Shown: positions 51,853-61,554 of the stretch, piece by piece
Position numbering within the stretch: the first letter of the stretch is position 1
Layout of the letters: the number at the start of each line of letters is the position of its first letter
Origin: Tomitella cavernea
Lineage (GTDB): Bacteria; Actinomycetota; Actinomycetes; Mycobacteriales; Mycobacteriaceae
Assembly: GCF_016599145.1 (NCBI RefSeq)
Contig: NZ_JAENKO010000021.1
Span: forward strand, 1 to 64,000
Direction: 5' to 3'
DNA length: 64,000 nucleotides
The notes under the pieces: model-generated
Databases searched by the model: none
What the model was told of the DNA's origin: nothing
Seen by the model: the letters and a program-made list of their open reading frames with translations, nothing else
Program-made: the position numbers and the translations under genes

Positions 51853-53318
51853 GCGGCAGCGACGGCCGGCCGGGCGGGGAAGTCCGGGACGGCGGGGATG
51901 TTCAGGACGGCGGGGATGTTCAGGACGGCGGAGAAGTCGTGCTTTTGGGCAGCGGCGCCGCCGACGGATGGCCCAACCCCTTCTGCGAGTGCGCGTCGTG
52001 CGTGGCCGCAGCCGGGGCGGGGCGCATCCGCGGACAGACTTCGGCCCTGGTCGACGGTCGGCTGCTGCTCGACTGCGGCCCGGAGGCGCCTCGGAGCGCG
52101 ATGCGGGCCGGCCGCTCGCTGGCGGGGGTGCGGCACCTGCTGCTGACCCACTCGCATCCCGATCACCTGGGCCCGGCGGCCCTGCTGTTCCGGCATTGGG
52201 CCGGCCGCCGCGAACCCCTGGACGTGGTGGGCCCGGCCGATGTCGTCGCACAGTGCCGGCAGTGGGTGGCGGCCGGCGACCCGGTGCGATTCATCGAGGT
52301 GGCGGCCGGCGACGAGGTGGTGCTGGGGGAACCGGACGGTGCGCGCTACCGGGTGCGCGTGCTGGACGCTTCGCACGCGGTGCGGGGTGCCGGCGACGCG
52401 GTGCTCTACGACGTGGCACGTGTGGGCGCGGCCGGCCGCATCCTGTGGGCCACCGACACCGGGCCGCTTCCGGAGCCGACAGTGCGGGCGGTGGCGGGCG
52501 CGCGGTTCGACGCGGTGTTCCTGGACGAGACCTTCGGCGATCGGACCGACCTGGACGGCGGGCATCTGAACCTGACGACGTTCCCCCGCGCGCTCGCGGG
52601 GCTGCGGCGATGCGGGGCCCTCGTCGAGGGCACACAGGTGGTGGCCGTGCACTTGAGCCACCACAATCCGCCGCCGGACGAGCTGGACCGGCGGCTGCGG
52701 CCGTGGGGGGCCCTAGCGGGGGAGGACGGGATGGTGGTGCCGGTGCCGGGCGTGGAACGTGGGCCGGGCGCAGCAGGCGGGCCGGAACGCGCGGGCCCCC
52801 GTCGGACACTGGTGCTGGGCGGCGCACGTTCGGGCAAGTCCACGCTGGCGGAGGAGGCGCTGGCCGACCGCGCCGACGTCACCTACCTGGCCACCGGCGG
52901 GCACGGGCGCGACGATGCCGAATGGCTGGCGCGGGTGGCCGCGCACCGCGAGAGGCGCCCGGAAACGTGGCGCACCGTCGAGACGACCGACGTGGCGGAG
53001 CTGCTGCGGACTGCGACGGGACCGGTGCTGCTCGATTGCCTGGGCACCTGGTTGACCGCGCGCCTGGACCTGCACTCGGCGTGGGACGGCGGGCCCCTCG
53101 AACGGGTCGAGGCGGACATGGACGAGCTCGTCGCGGCCTGGAGCGCGTGCCCGGCGCCGGTGGTGGCAGTGAGTAACGAGGTGGGCAGCGGCGTGGTGCC
53201 GGCCACCGCCTCGGGCCGGCTGTTCCGGGACCTGCTCGGCCGGCTCAACGCGCGCATCGCCGCCGCGTCCGACGAGGTGCTGCTGGTGGTGGCGGGGCTG
53301 CCCGTGCGGTTGCGGTGA
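51849..53318 (+). CDS. cobU: Metallo-beta-lactamase-fold domain fused to CobU (adenosylcobinamide kinase/guanylyltransferase)
   Basis: This 489-residue protein has two parts. Residues ~30-300 are an MBL-fold hydrolase of the PhnP/PqqB type: LLGSGAADGWPNPFCECASC, the metal motif LLTHSHPDHLG, LDASHAVRG, WATDTGPL and VHLSHHNPPPDE. Residues ~315-489 are CobU: P-loop LVLGGARSGKSTLAEEAL, YLATGGHGRDDAEWLARVAAHRERRP with the guanylylated-His region, VLLDCLGTWLTARL and VSNEVGSGVVPATASGRLFRDLLG. CobU phosphorylates adenosylcobinamide and attaches GMP. The MBL part's reaction is unknown; it could serve lower-ligand or nucleotide processing. An 18-bp repeat (51894-51929) is near the start. Confidence 0.9.
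   Translation: MSGSDGRPGGEVRDGGDVQDGGDVQDGGEVVLLGSGAADGWPNPFCECASCVAAAGAGRIRGQTSALVDGRLLLDCGPEAPRSAMRAGRSLAGVRHLLLTHSHPDHLGPAALLFRHWAGRREPLDVVGPADVVAQCRQWVAAGDPVRFIEVAAGDEVVLGEPDGARYRVRVLDASHAVRGAGDAVLYDVARVGAAGRILWATDTGPLPEPTVRAVAGARFDAVFLDETFGDRTDLDGGHLNLTTFPRALAGLRRCGALVEGTQVVAVHLSHHNPPPDELDRRLRPWGALAGEDGMVVPVPGVERGPGAAGGPERAGPRRTLVLGGARSGKSTLAEEALADRADVTYLATGGHGRDDAEWLARVAAHRERRPETWRTVETTDVAELLRTATGPVLLDCLGTWLTARLDLHSAWDGGPLERVEADMDELVAAWSACPAPVVAVSNEVGSGVVPATASGRLFRDLLGRLNARIAAASDEVLLVVAGLPVRLR
51894..51929 (+). repeat. In-frame 18-bp direct repeat in the MBL-CobU N-terminus
   Basis: Two identical copies of GGGGATGTTCAGGACGGC encode Gly-Asp-Val-Gln-Asp-Gly twice, flanked by degenerate copies. 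The repeat lies in the disordered N-terminal tail before the MBL domain. Confidence 0.9.
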
Positions 53319-53332
53319 CGGCGCCTCGCCCG

Positions 53333-53384
53333 TCGGTACGTTTTTCGGTGATCGCGCGGCGATTTCCACCGAAGAACGTACCGA
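53333..53384. terminator. Intergenic hairpin between convergent cobU and SDR genes
   Basis: TCGGTACGTTTTTCGGTG (53333-53350) and CACCGAAGAACGTACCGA (53367-53384) pair over 18 bases with one G-T wobble and a 16-base loop. Position between two convergent genes suggests a bidirectional terminator. Part of the core (GGCGATTTCCACCG) recalls the hairpin at 48620. Confidence 0.8.
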
Positions 53385-53421
53385 GCGGCGGGGAGTCGCG
53401 GGTCGCGGGGAGGGCAGCCGC

Positions 53422-54240
53422 CTAGAACCGCACACCGAACTGTCGGTTGAGGATCCGCTCGGTAACCGACTCCGGCAGCGTCCTTTTCATCGCGAACGCC
53501 ACCCGCGAGCCACCGCCCACCGCGTACATCGGTCGGGGCCGCCGCGCACGGATCGCGTCCATGATCTGCGCGGCGACCTCCTCTGCGGGGATGCCGGCGG
53601 CCTCGCGCGCGTCCAGGCGCGAGATCACCCGCCGGTATTGCTCCTCGAACACCGAGCCGGACCGCACCAGGTGGGTGCGGCGCCCGCTGATGCCGGTGTT
53701 GATCGAGCCGGGCTCCACGGTGGTCAGCCACACCCCGTACGGCGCGAACTCGGCCCGGGCGGCGGACGCGAAGGTGCGCAGCGCCGCCTTGGACGCGCAG
53801 TACGACGAGCGGTAGGCCAGCGGCAGGCTGCCGAGCATCGACCCGACCATGACGACGCGCCCGTACCCGCGTTCGCGCATCCCGGGCAGCACCAGTTGGC
53901 TCAGGAGCACCGCCCCGAGCACGTTGATCCGGAACAGCCGCTCGAGATCGTCCGGCGGCAGCTCCTCGAACGGGCCCGACTGGCTTTCGCCCGCGTTGTT
54001 GACGAGCACGTCGACGGGGCCGGCCTGCGCGGCGCAGCGTTCGATGGATGCGGGGTCGGCGAGGTCGAGCGGCAGGTAGTACACCCCGGGCACACGGACG
54101 TCGTCGGGCATGCCGTCCGGATTGCGGCCGGTGCCGTACACGGTGTGGCCGCCGGCGACGAGGGCGCGTGCCGTCGCCAGGCCGATGCCCGACGAGGCTC
54201 CGGTCACCAGGGCGGTGCGCTGCCTGTGCGGTGCGGTCAT
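53422..54240 (-). CDS. Short-chain dehydrogenase/reductase
   Basis: This 272-residue classical SDR has [15 protein letters not shown] (NAD(P) loop), NNAGES, the catalytic [25 protein letters not shown] with Ser-Tyr-x3-Lys, and [14 protein letters not shown] after strand 2 suggests NADPH preference. The C-terminus ([30 protein letters not shown]) resembles SDRs that act on retinol/steroid-like lipids, but the substrate cannot be read from the sequence. Single gene, divergent from fgd. Confidence 0.88.
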   Translation of the reverse strand: MTAPHRQRTALVTGASSGIGLATARALVAGGHTVYGTGRNPDGMPDDVRVPGVYYLPLDLADPASIERCAAQAGPVDVLVNNAGESQSGPFEELPPDDLERLFRINVLGAVLLSQLVLPGMRERGYGRVVMVGSMLGSLPLAYRSSYCASKAALRTFASAARAEFAPYGVWLTTVEPGSINTGISGRRTHLVRSGSVFEEQYRRVISRLDAREAAGIPAEEVAAQIMDAIRARRPRPMYAVGGGSRVAFAMKRTLPESVTERILNRQFGVRF

Positions 54241-54409
54241 GGGTGGTCCTTCCTGCAGGCGGTTCCGGGGGGCCGTCAGAGGGATTCTGGCAGTAGCGGG
54301 CCGGCCGCCGCGCGCCGTCGCGCATTCCGGTGAGCAAGTGGCGGCGTGTCGTCGGCGGGCGTCGATGGTTGAATCGAGGCTGACTGTCATCGGCGAGGAG
54401 GATCTGGAC

Positions 54410-55426
54410 ATGGCGAAGCGCCCGCTCAAGCTCGGCTACAAGGCGTCTGCGGAGCAGTTCGATCCGCGTGAGCTCGTGGAGATCGCGGTGGCCGCCGAGC
54501 GTCACGGGATGGATTCGGCGACGGTGTCCGACCACTTCCAGCCGTGGCGGCACGAGGGCGGGCACGCGCCGTTCTCGCTGGCGTGGATGGCCGCGGTGGG
54601 CGAGCGGACCGAGCGCCTGCAGCTGGGCACCTCGGTGATGACGCCGACCTTCCGCTACAACCCTGCCGTGGTGGCGCAGGCGTTCGCCACCATGGGCTGC
54701 CTGTTCCCGGACCGTGTGATGCTCGGCGTGGGCACCGGTGAGGCGCTCAACGAGATCGCCACCGGCTATCAGGGCGAGTGGCCGGCGTTCAAGGAGCGCT
54801 TCGCCCGGCTGCGCGAGTCGGTGCGGCTGATGCGCGAGTTGTGGACCGGCGACCGCGTGGACTTCGACGGCGAGTACTACTCGACGTCGGGTGCCTCCAT
54901 CTACGACGTGCCCGAGGGCGGCATCCCCGTCTACATCGCGGCGGGCGGACCCGTCGTCGCGCGGTACGCCGGGCGCGCGGGCGACGGCTTCATCTGCACC
55001 TCCGGCAAGGGCATGGAGCTCTACACCGACAAGCTCTTGCCCGCCGTCTCCGAGGGGGCCGCCAAGAAGGAGCGCGACGCCGACGAGATCGACAAGATGA
55101 TCGAAATCAAGATCTCCTACGACACCGACCCGGACAAGGCGCTGGAGAACACCCGCTTCTGGGCGCCGTTGTCGCTCACCGCCGAGCAGAAGCACTCCAT
55201 CGACGACCCGATCGAGATGGAAAGGGCCGCCGACGCGCTGCCCATCGAGCAGATCGCCAAGCGCTGGATCGTCGCGTCCGACCCGGACGACGCGGTGGAG
55301 CAGGTGCGCCAGTACATCGACGCCGGCCTGAACCACCTTGTGTTCCACGCGCCGGGCCACGACCAGCGCCGGTTCCTCGAGCTGTTCGAGCGTGACCTGG
55401 CCCCGCGCCTGCGCGCGCTGGGGTGA
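54410..55426 (+). CDS. fgd: F420-dependent glucose-6-phosphate dehydrogenase, Fgd
   Basis: This 338-residue luciferase-like enzyme oxidizes glucose-6-phosphate and reduces cofactor F420, feeding F420H2-dependent reactions. Residues match the known M. tuberculosis FGD1 site: SDHFQPW gives His42 and Trp46 (equivalents of His40/Trp44), and [11 protein letters not shown] carries the catalytic Glu. AATSVM-like [24 protein letters not shown] is typical. GAGGAGG stands before the ATG. It lies before pta-ackA as in M. tuberculosis (Rv0407-Rv0409), and its presence means the host makes F420. Confidence 0.95.
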   Translation: MAKRPLKLGYKASAEQFDPRELVEIAVAAERHGMDSATVSDHFQPWRHEGGHAPFSLAWMAAVGERTERLQLGTSVMTPTFRYNPAVVAQAFATMGCLFPDRVMLGVGTGEALNEIATGYQGEWPAFKERFARLRESVRLMRELWTGDRVDFDGEYYSTSGASIYDVPEGGIPVYIAAGGPVVARYAGRAGDGFICTSGKGMELYTDKLLPAVSEGAAKKERDADEIDKMIEIKISYDTDPDKALENTRFWAPLSLTAEQKHSIDDPIEMERAADALPIEQIAKRWIVASDPDDAVEQVRQYIDAGLNHLVFHAPGHDQRRFLELFERDLAPRLRALG

Positions 55427-55494
55427 CGCCGGGCGTCACCCCGCCGGTCGCGGCACCCCCCGGATCGGGGGACCGGTCGGATGGCGCGCGCCAC

Positions 55495-55506
55495 TAGTCT
55501 GGGGCA
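55495..55506 (+). promoter_or_regulatory. -10 element for a leaderless pta transcript
   Basis: TAGTCT (55495-55500) is followed by six bases and then the pta ATG, the spacing expected when transcription starts on the A of ATG. No Shine-Dalgarno sequence fits otherwise. Confidence 0.6.
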
Positions 55507-57678
55507 ATGCCCTCTGAGTCGCCCTCCGCGTCGCCCTCCGAGTCTCCCCCGGCCACCGCGCCGCGAACGGCCTCCGGGTCCCCGGCGCCGAGTATCTTCC
55601 TCGCCTCGGCCGAGGGGAACACCGGAAAGTCGGCTATCGCGCTGGGCCTGCTGCACATGCTCGCCGAGTCCGGTGCGCGTGTGGGCGTGTTCCGGCCGAT
55701 CACTCGCAGCGCGGACGGCCCCGACCCCATCCTCGAGCTGCTCGTGCGGCACGCTACGGCCAGCCTCGACTACGCCGACTGCGTCGGCGTCACCTACGAC
55801 CAGGTGCACGCCGACCCGGAGGCGGCGCTGAGCGAGATCGTGGCCCGCTATCACGAGGTCCAGACGAGTTCCGACGCCGTCGTTATCGTGGGCAGCGACC
55901 ACACCGACGTCGTCAACCAGTCGGAGCTCGCCTACAACGCGCGTATCTCCGTCAACCTGGGTGCGCGGGTGCTGCTGGCGGTGAGCGGACACGACCGCGC
56001 GCCGTGGGAGACGGCGGAACTCGCGTCGCACAGCATCGCCGAGATCCGCTCGGCGCAGGCGCACGTGGCGGGCGTGGTGGCCAACCGGTGCGAGCCCGAC
56101 GGACTCGACGCGGTGGTGGAGGCGCTGCGCGGAACGGGGTTGCCGGCCTGGGCGCTGCCGGAGGTGCCGGTGCTGTTCGCGCCGACGATGGCCGAGCTGT
56201 GCACCGCGGTCGGCGGAATCGTCTACGCGGGCGACCCGGCGCTGCTCGCCCGGGAGGCCACCAGCGTGATGGTGGGCGGCATGACGGCCGAGCACATCCT
56301 CGAACGCATCACCGAGGGGCAGGTGGTGATCGTGCCCGCCGACCGCTCGGACGCGCTGCTGGCGTTGGTGGCCGCCCACGAGGCCGAGGGCTTCCCGTCG
56401 CTGGCGGGCATCGTGCTCAACGGCGGGCTGCAGCCCCACCCTGCGATCGACGCTCTGGTCAAGGGCACCAAGCCGCGGCTGCCGCTGATCCGCTGCGAGC
56501 AGGGCACGTTCGCCACCGCGGCCATCGCGTCGCAGACCCGCGGCCAGATGACCCCGTCGTCGCTGCGCAAGGTGGATACCGCGTTGGACCTGATGGAGCG
56601 GCATGTCGACGGCGAGGCGCTGCGTGACCTCATGCGGGTGGAGATCCCGGAGATCGTGACGCCGCAGATGTTCGAGTTCCGGCTGCTGGCGCGGGCCCGC
56701 GCCGACCGCCGCCGCATCGTGCTGCCCGAAGGTGATGACGACCGCATCCTGCGCGCGGCCGGCAGGCTGATCCGGCGCGGCATCGTCGACCTGTCGATCC
56801 TCGGCGACGAGACCCGCGTGCGCCAGCGCGCCGCGGAGCTCGGATTGGAGCTCGACGGTGCGCAGGTGATCGACCCGACGTCCTCCACGATGCGGCACGG
56901 GTTCATCGAGGAGTACGCGCGTCTGCGCGCGCACCGGGGCGTCACCGAGGACGTGGCCGTGGAGGTGATGCGCGACCCGTCGTACTTCGGCACGATGATG
57001 GTGCACATGGGCGCGGCCGACGGCATGGTCTCCGGCGCCGCGCACACCACCGCCCATACGATCCGCCCCGCCTTCGAGATCATCAAGACCCTGCCGGACG
57101 TGTCCACGGTTTCGTCGATCTTCCTGATGTGCCTGGCGGACAGGGTGCTCGCATTCGGCGACTGCGCAGTGGTGCCCGACCCCACCGCCGAGGAGCTCGC
57201 GGACATCGCCGTGTCGTCGGCGCGCACCGCGGCGCAGTTCGGAATCGACCCGCGCGTGGCGATGCTGTCGTACTCGACGGGCGAATCGGGCTCGGGCGCC
57301 GACGTCGACAAAGTGCGTGCCGCCACCACGTTGGTGCGCGACCGCGGCACCGGGCTGCCCGTGGAGGGGCCAATCCAGTTCGACGCGGCCGTCGAACCGT
57401 CGGTGGCGGCGGCCAAGATGCCGGACTCGGCGGTGGCCGGCCGGGCCACGGTGCTCGTGTTCCCGGACCTCAACACGGGCAACAACACCTACAAGGCGGT
57501 GCAGAGGACGGCGGGCGCCGTTGCCATCGGGCCGGTGCTGCAGGGGCTGCGCAAGCCCGTCAACGATCTCTCGCGCGGGGCGCTGGTGGAGGACATCGTC
57601 AACACCGTGGCGATCACCGCGATCCAGGCGCAGGTGTCGGGCCGCGCCTCCGACTCGACGGAAGGGGCGCGCCGATGA
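55507..57678 (+). CDS. pta: Phosphate acetyltransferase, Pta (long form)
   Basis: Pta interconverts acetyl-CoA and acetyl phosphate. The 723-residue protein is the long, two-part type. The N-terminal P-loop-like DRTGG/CobB-related half starts with [20 protein letters not shown] (about residues 32-51). The catalytic C-terminal domain (about 395-715) has [65 protein letters not shown] and [20 protein letters not shown] Ser/Pro-rich tail of ~30 residues precedes it. The stop overlaps the ackA start (ATGA). Confidence 0.97.
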   Translation: MPSESPSASPSESPPATAPRTASGSPAPSIFLASAEGNTGKSAIALGLLHMLAESGARVGVFRPITRSADGPDPILELLVRHATASLDYADCVGVTYDQVHADPEAALSEIVARYHEVQTSSDAVVIVGSDHTDVVNQSELAYNARISVNLGARVLLAVSGHDRAPWETAELASHSIAEIRSAQAHVAGVVANRCEPDGLDAVVEALRGTGLPAWALPEVPVLFAPTMAELCTAVGGIVYAGDPALLAREATSVMVGGMTAEHILERITEGQVVIVPADRSDALLALVAAHEAEGFPSLAGIVLNGGLQPHPAIDALVKGTKPRLPLIRCEQGTFATAAIASQTRGQMTPSSLRKVDTALDLMERHVDGEALRDLMRVEIPEIVTPQMFEFRLLARARADRRRIVLPEGDDDRILRAAGRLIRRGIVDLSILGDETRVRQRAAELGLELDGAQVIDPTSSTMRHGFIEEYARLRAHRGVTEDVAVEVMRDPSYFGTMMVHMGAADGMVSGAAHTTAHTIRPAFEIIKTLPDVSTVSSIFLMCLADRVLAFGDCAVVPDPTAEELADIAVSSARTAAQFGIDPRVAMLSYSTGESGSGADVDKVRAATTLVRDRGTGLPVEGPIQFDAAVEPSVAAAKMPDSAVAGRATVLVFPDLNTGNNTYKAVQRTAGAVAIGPVLQGLRKPVNDLSRGALVEDIVNTVAITAIQAQVSGRASDSTEGARR

Positions 57679-58862
57679 GCCGCCTTGTGCTGGTGATCAA
57701 CTCGGGATCGTCGTCGATCAAGTACGAACTGGTCGACGTGGCCCGCGGACGCGCCGTCGCGTCCGGCCTCGTCGAGCAGATCGGCGAGCCGCAGGGCCGG
57801 CTCGTCCACGAATACGACGGGCGCACCAGCGAATGGCATGGTGAGATCACCGACCACACGCACGGGCTGACGCTCGCGTACCGCACGTTCGCCGAGACCG
57901 GGCTGGACCTGGACGAGGCGGGGGTGGCGGCCGTCGGCCATCGGATCGTGCACGGCGGCAAGGTGTTCACGCAGCCTACGCTCATCACGCCCGAGGTGGT
58001 CGAGACCATCGAGCGGCTCGCCGACCTCGCACCCCTGCACAACCCGGCGAACATCATCGGCATCGAGGTGGCCCGCGAGCACTTCCCCGACGTGCCGCAC
58101 GTGGGCGTGTTCGACACCGGCTTCTTCCACACGCTGCCCCCCGCGGCCGCCGCCTACGCCATCGACGCGGACGTGGCAGAGGAGTACGGGGTGCAGCGCT
58201 ACGGGTTCCACGGCACCTCGCACGAGTACGTCAGCGAGGAGACTGCGCGGCTACTGGGGAGCCCCCGCGACGAGGTCAACACCATCGTGCTGCACCTGGG
58301 CAACGGCGCGTCGGCCTCGGCGGTGCGCGGCGGCGTGGCGGTGGAGACGTCGATGGGGCTCACGCCTCTCGAGGGGCTCGTCATGGGCACCCGGCCCGGA
58401 GATGTGGACCCGGGGGTGCTGCTGCACCTGGGCCGGCACGCCGGGATGGACATCGCCGACATCGACGAGCTGCTCAACCGGCGCTCGGGGCTCAAGGGGC
58501 TCAGCGGCGTCAACGACTTCCGCACCGTCACCGAGAGGCGGGAGGCCGGCGATCCGCGTGCGGCGCTCGCCTACGACGTGTACGTGCACCGGCTGCGCAA
58601 GTACGTCGGCGCCTACATGGCGGTGCTCGGACGCGTCGACGCGATCACCTTCACCGCCGGCGTCGGCGAGAACGCCGCATCCGTGCGCGAGGACGCGCTG
58701 GCCGGGCTCGAAGGGTTCGGCATCGAGGTGGACCCGGCCGCCAACCGGGTGCGTGGCGGCCACGGACGGGTGATCTCGACCGCCGCATCGAAGACCGCGG
58801 TGCTGGTGGTGCCCACCAACGAGGAGCTCGCCATCGCGAACGCCGCCTGGGCGTTCGTGTAG
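57675..58862 (+). CDS. ackA: Acetate kinase, AckA
   Basis: AckA transfers phosphate between acetyl phosphate and ADP, making ATP and acetate. The 395-residue protein has [14 protein letters not shown] at the start, [80 protein letters not shown] and [13 protein letters not shown], i.e. all acetate-kinase signatures. Coupled to pta by a 4-base overlap; pknG follows further on, as in M. tuberculosis, but three extra genes are inserted here. Confidence 0.98.
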   Translation: MSRLVLVINSGSSSIKYELVDVARGRAVASGLVEQIGEPQGRLVHEYDGRTSEWHGEITDHTHGLTLAYRTFAETGLDLDEAGVAAVGHRIVHGGKVFTQPTLITPEVVETIERLADLAPLHNPANIIGIEVAREHFPDVPHVGVFDTGFFHTLPPAAAAYAIDADVAEEYGVQRYGFHGTSHEYVSEETARLLGSPRDEVNTIVLHLGNGASASAVRGGVAVETSMGLTPLEGLVMGTRPGDVDPGVLLHLGRHAGMDIADIDELLNRRSGLKGLSGVNDFRTVTERREAGDPRAALAYDVYVHRLRKYVGAYMAVLGRVDAITFTAGVGENAASVREDALAGLEGFGIEVDPAANRVRGGHGRVISTAASKTAVLVVPTNEELAIANAAWAFV

Positions 58863-58897
58863 CGGTGGTGCCGGGTAGGCGGGGGCCGGCCCGCCAC

Positions 58898-59082
58898 GTC
58901 GCGCCCGAAGTTCAAACGCGACGCCGTCGACGCTCGAAGTTCAAGCGCGACCCGCTGTTCGCGCCCGAAGATCGAGCGCAAACCTGCTTCGCGCTCGAAG
59001 TTGCAGGGTGCAGTTCGTAATTACGGACCGGATGCGACAACTATGGGCGTGGTGTCACGTGGCGTTCGAACTTCGGACGCGG
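58898..59082. repeat. Cluster of ~25-bp degenerate repeats with ~30-bp period
   Basis: Four direct copies (58898-58922, 58926-58951, 58958-58983, 58988-59012) share GCGC(C/T)CGAAG(T/A)T(C/G) and repeat every 29-31 bases. A fifth copy at 59059-59082 is inverted (GGCGTTCGAACTTCGGACGC). Between the last two lies CGTAATTACG, a perfect palindrome. The cluster fills the 239-base gap between ackA and the convergent hydrolase gene. A related single copy is at 42763-42789. Not a CRISPR: the repeats are degenerate and the spacers only about 5 bases. Confidence 0.8.
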
Positions 59083-59101
59083 AGACGCGCCCGCAGCCGG
59101 G

Positions 59102-60223
59102 TCACCGCCCGCCGAGCTCCCCGTGGAACCGGTCGATCACCGGCCACGTGTGCATGCGGGCCCCGCTGCCGGCGACCATGCCCAAATGGCTGCCCGGGAC
59201 CGTCTCGACGAGCACTCGCGGCGAGCCGGCGAGCACGTCGGCGGTGGCCGCGACGCTGGCCGCGGGCGCCAGTACGTCGGTGTCGCCGCAGATCGCGAGC
59301 ACCGGCACCCGCAGGTCGGCCAGGTCCACATCGTGCCCGCCCATGCGCACGCCCCCCGATGCGAGCGCGTTGCCCATGATGAGGTTCTTGTGCATCTGGG
59401 TGTAGAAGCGGGCCGGGTACCCGGGCATGCCGGCCATGAACCGGTCGATCGCCTCCATCTGGGCGAGCGCCGTGGTGTCGGTGAGGTTGTGCGCGATGAA
59501 CCACGGCCGGGTCAGCTCCCGGGTCAGCGCCGTCGAGCGGTAGCTGAGCTTGACCAGCGGCGAGGGGATGCCGCCGGCGGTGCGCACCACTCCGCCGACC
59601 ACCGGCAGCGGCGCGAGCGAGCCCATGGCGCGCAGCGGCGCGATGGACGGGTTCTTCGCGTAGTCGATGGGCGTGCCCATGGCGACGATGGACCGGATCG
59701 GCAGTTCGGGGCAGTGGGCGGCGGTGAGCAGGGAGAGCGTGCCGCCCAGGCTCCAGGCGACGAGGTCCGGCGTGGGATCGGCGGCGGCAGGGCCGTTGTC
59801 CGCATCACGCAGCACCACGCCGATGGCGGTGGGGATGATGCGGTCGAACCAGTCGTCGAAGCCCATGTCGCGGTCCGCGTACCGGATGCGGCCGTAGTCG
59901 ACGACGTAGACGGGTCGGCCCGCCTCGACGAAGTGCGCGGCCAGGCTCTGCCCCGGCCGCAGGTCGTAGCAGTCGATGGACACGGCCAGCGGGGGCACCA
60001 GCAGCACCGGCGCCCCGTCCGTCCCCGGCGCGCTGTACCGGCGGACCGTGCAGTGGGGCGCGTCGTGGACCACGGTGGACGGCAGGGGTGCGGGCCGCTC
60101 GATGCCGCTGCCGAAAGGCGTAAGTGCCCATGCGTTGCGGAAGGCCAGAGCGAGGGCGGCGGTGCGGGTGCCGCGTGCCTGCGGGCCACCTGCGGCGCGC
60201 TGCGGGGCTAGCGTCGCTGTCAT
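59102..60223 (-). CDS. Alpha/beta hydrolase, PhaC-like family
   Basis: This 373-residue protein resembles the polyhydroxyalkanoate-synthase-like alpha/beta hydrolases. It has VLLVPPLAVSIDCYDLRPGQSLAAHFVEAGRPVYVVDYGRI, the nucleophile elbow LVAWSLGGTLSLLTAAH, Asp in ICGDTDVLAP and His in VPGSHLGMVAG. True PhaC enzymes have Cys at the elbow; here it is Ser, so a hydrolase/acyltransferase is more likely than a polymer synthase. The ATG at 60223 gives the natural family N-terminus. It is divergent from an F420-type oxidoreductase with a small inverted repeat between. Confidence 0.82.
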   Translation of the reverse strand: MTATLAPQRAAGGPQARGTRTAALALAFRNAWALTPFGSGIERPAPLPSTVVHDAPHCTVRRYSAPGTDGAPVLLVPPLAVSIDCYDLRPGQSLAAHFVEAGRPVYVVDYGRIRYADRDMGFDDWFDRIIPTAIGVVLRDADNGPAAADPTPDLVAWSLGGTLSLLTAAHCPELPIRSIVAMGTPIDYAKNPSIAPLRAMGSLAPLPVVGGVVRTAGGIPSPLVKLSYRSTALTRELTRPWFIAHNLTDTTALAQMEAIDRFMAGMPGYPARFYTQMHKNLIMGNALASGGVRMGGHDVDLADLRVPVLAICGDTDVLAPAASVAATADVLAGSPRVLVETVPGSHLGMVAGSGARMHTWPVIDRFHGELGGR

Positions 60224-60262
60224 GTCGGCTCCGATCTCGTCAGCTTCGGCCGGGGACACCGG

Positions 60263-60282
60263 TATTGTATCTGTGAACAATA
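60263..60282. promoter_or_regulatory. Inverted repeat in the divergent hydrolase/oxidoreductase promoter region
   Basis: TATTGT (60263-60268) and ACAATA (60277-60282) are a perfect inverted repeat with an 8-base spacer, in an AT-rich patch that stands out from its surroundings. It lies 40 bases from the hydrolase start and ~105 from the other gene, so a regulator bound here could control both. The regulator is not in the window. Confidence 0.55.
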
Positions 60283-60387
60283 GTACTGCCTGTGTGACCT
60301 CCGGCACGACGTGGCAGACTCGCTCGTGATCGGACCCACCAACCCTGACCGAGAACTCCCACCCTGACCGAGAACAGAGGTGCACTG

Positions 60388-61428
60388 ATGCGCGTCGGCA
60401 TGACCCTCAACTACAGCGGCGGATTCGCCGAGACGGCCGCGGAAGTGGCGGACCTGGAACGGGCGGGTCTGGACATCGCCTTCGTCCCGGAGGCGTACTC
60501 GTTCGACGCGGTCAGCCAGCTGGGGTTCCTCGCCGCCCGCACCACGCGCCTGGAACTGGCGTCGGGGATCCTGCAGATCTACACGCGCACGCCCACGCTC
60601 ACCGCGATGACCGCCGCCGGGCTGGACTACGTCTCCGACGGCCGCTTCACCTTGGGGCTCGGCGCATCGGGCCCGCAGGTCATCGAGGGTTTCCACGGCG
60701 TCAAGTACGACGCACCGCTGGGGCGCACCCGCGAGATCATCGACATCTGCCGCCAGGTGTGGCGCCGCGAGAAGGTGCAGCACCAGGGCAAGAAGTACCG
60801 GATCCCGCTGCCCGCCGACGAGGGCACCGGGCTGGGCAAGCCGCTCAAGCTGATCAACCACCCTGTGCGCGAGCGTATCCCCATCGTGCTCGCGGCGCTG
60901 GGGCCCAAGAATGTCGAGCTCACTGCGGAGCTGGCCGAGGGCTGGCAGCCGATCTTCTTCTACCCGGAGAGGGCGCAGGACGCATGGGGCGACGCGTTGG
61001 CGGCCGGCAAGGCCAAGCGCGATCCGTCGCTGGGCGAGCTCGAGGTGTATGCGGGCCCTGCGGTGGCCATCGGCGACGACGTGGACCACATGCACGACTG
61101 GGTGCGCCCGCACCTGGCGCTCTACATCGGCGGCATGGGCGCCAAAGGCAAGAACTTCTACAACACGCTGGCCACCACGTACGGCTTCGGCAAGGAGGCC
61201 GAGCTCGTGCAGGACCTCTACCTGGCGGGCAAGAAGGAGGAGGCCGCGGCGGCGATTCCGGACGAGCTGGTGCGGGCCGTCAACCTGATCGGGCCTGAAT
61301 CGTATGTGCGCGAACGGGTCGCCGCGTTCGCCGAGGCCGGTGTGACCACGCTCAATGTGGCACCGATGGCGGCGGATGCGGCCGGGCGGGTGGCGCTGAT
61401 CGAGAAGCTGCGGGGCATCTGCGACTGA
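60388..61428 (+). CDS. LLM-class F420-dependent oxidoreductase
   Basis: This 346-residue luciferase-like TIM-barrel protein starts MRVGMTLNYSGGFAETAAEVADLERAGLDIAFVPEAYSFDAVSQLGFLAARTTRLELASGILQ, and has VSDGRFTLGLGASGPQVIEGFHG and IPIVLAALGPKNVELTAELAEGW, the signatures of mycobacterial F420-linked oxidoreductases. The fgd gene in the same window would supply F420H2. The substrate is unknown. AGAGGTG precedes the ATG. Confidence 0.9.
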   Translation: MRVGMTLNYSGGFAETAAEVADLERAGLDIAFVPEAYSFDAVSQLGFLAARTTRLELASGILQIYTRTPTLTAMTAAGLDYVSDGRFTLGLGASGPQVIEGFHGVKYDAPLGRTREIIDICRQVWRREKVQHQGKKYRIPLPADEGTGLGKPLKLINHPVRERIPIVLAALGPKNVELTAELAEGWQPIFFYPERAQDAWGDALAAGKAKRDPSLGELEVYAGPAVAIGDDVDHMHDWVRPHLALYIGGMGAKGKNFYNTLATTYGFGKEAELVQDLYLAGKKEEAAAAIPDELVRAVNLIGPESYVRERVAAFAEAGVTTLNVAPMAADAAGRVALIEKLRGICD

Positions 61429-61554
61429 CTGGGCTCGCCCCGTCACGCCGCCCGGGGGCCCGCGCACCGCCTGGGGCAGCCCGCGCGCGTGTTCTCGCCG
61501 CTCCGGCTGGAAACGGTGCTCGGAACGGTGCCTCACAGGAGCAAGAGGCCCGGC

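Noticed and set aside
54110-54409. Longer N-terminus for the fgd gene from upstream in-frame starts
   Set aside because: The added residues are Arg/Pro-rich and not in the family; the ATG at 54410 has a GAGGAGG site and matches known FGD1 length.
58898-59012. CRISPR array
   Set aside because: Repeats are degenerate, spacers are only a few bases long and there are no cas genes.
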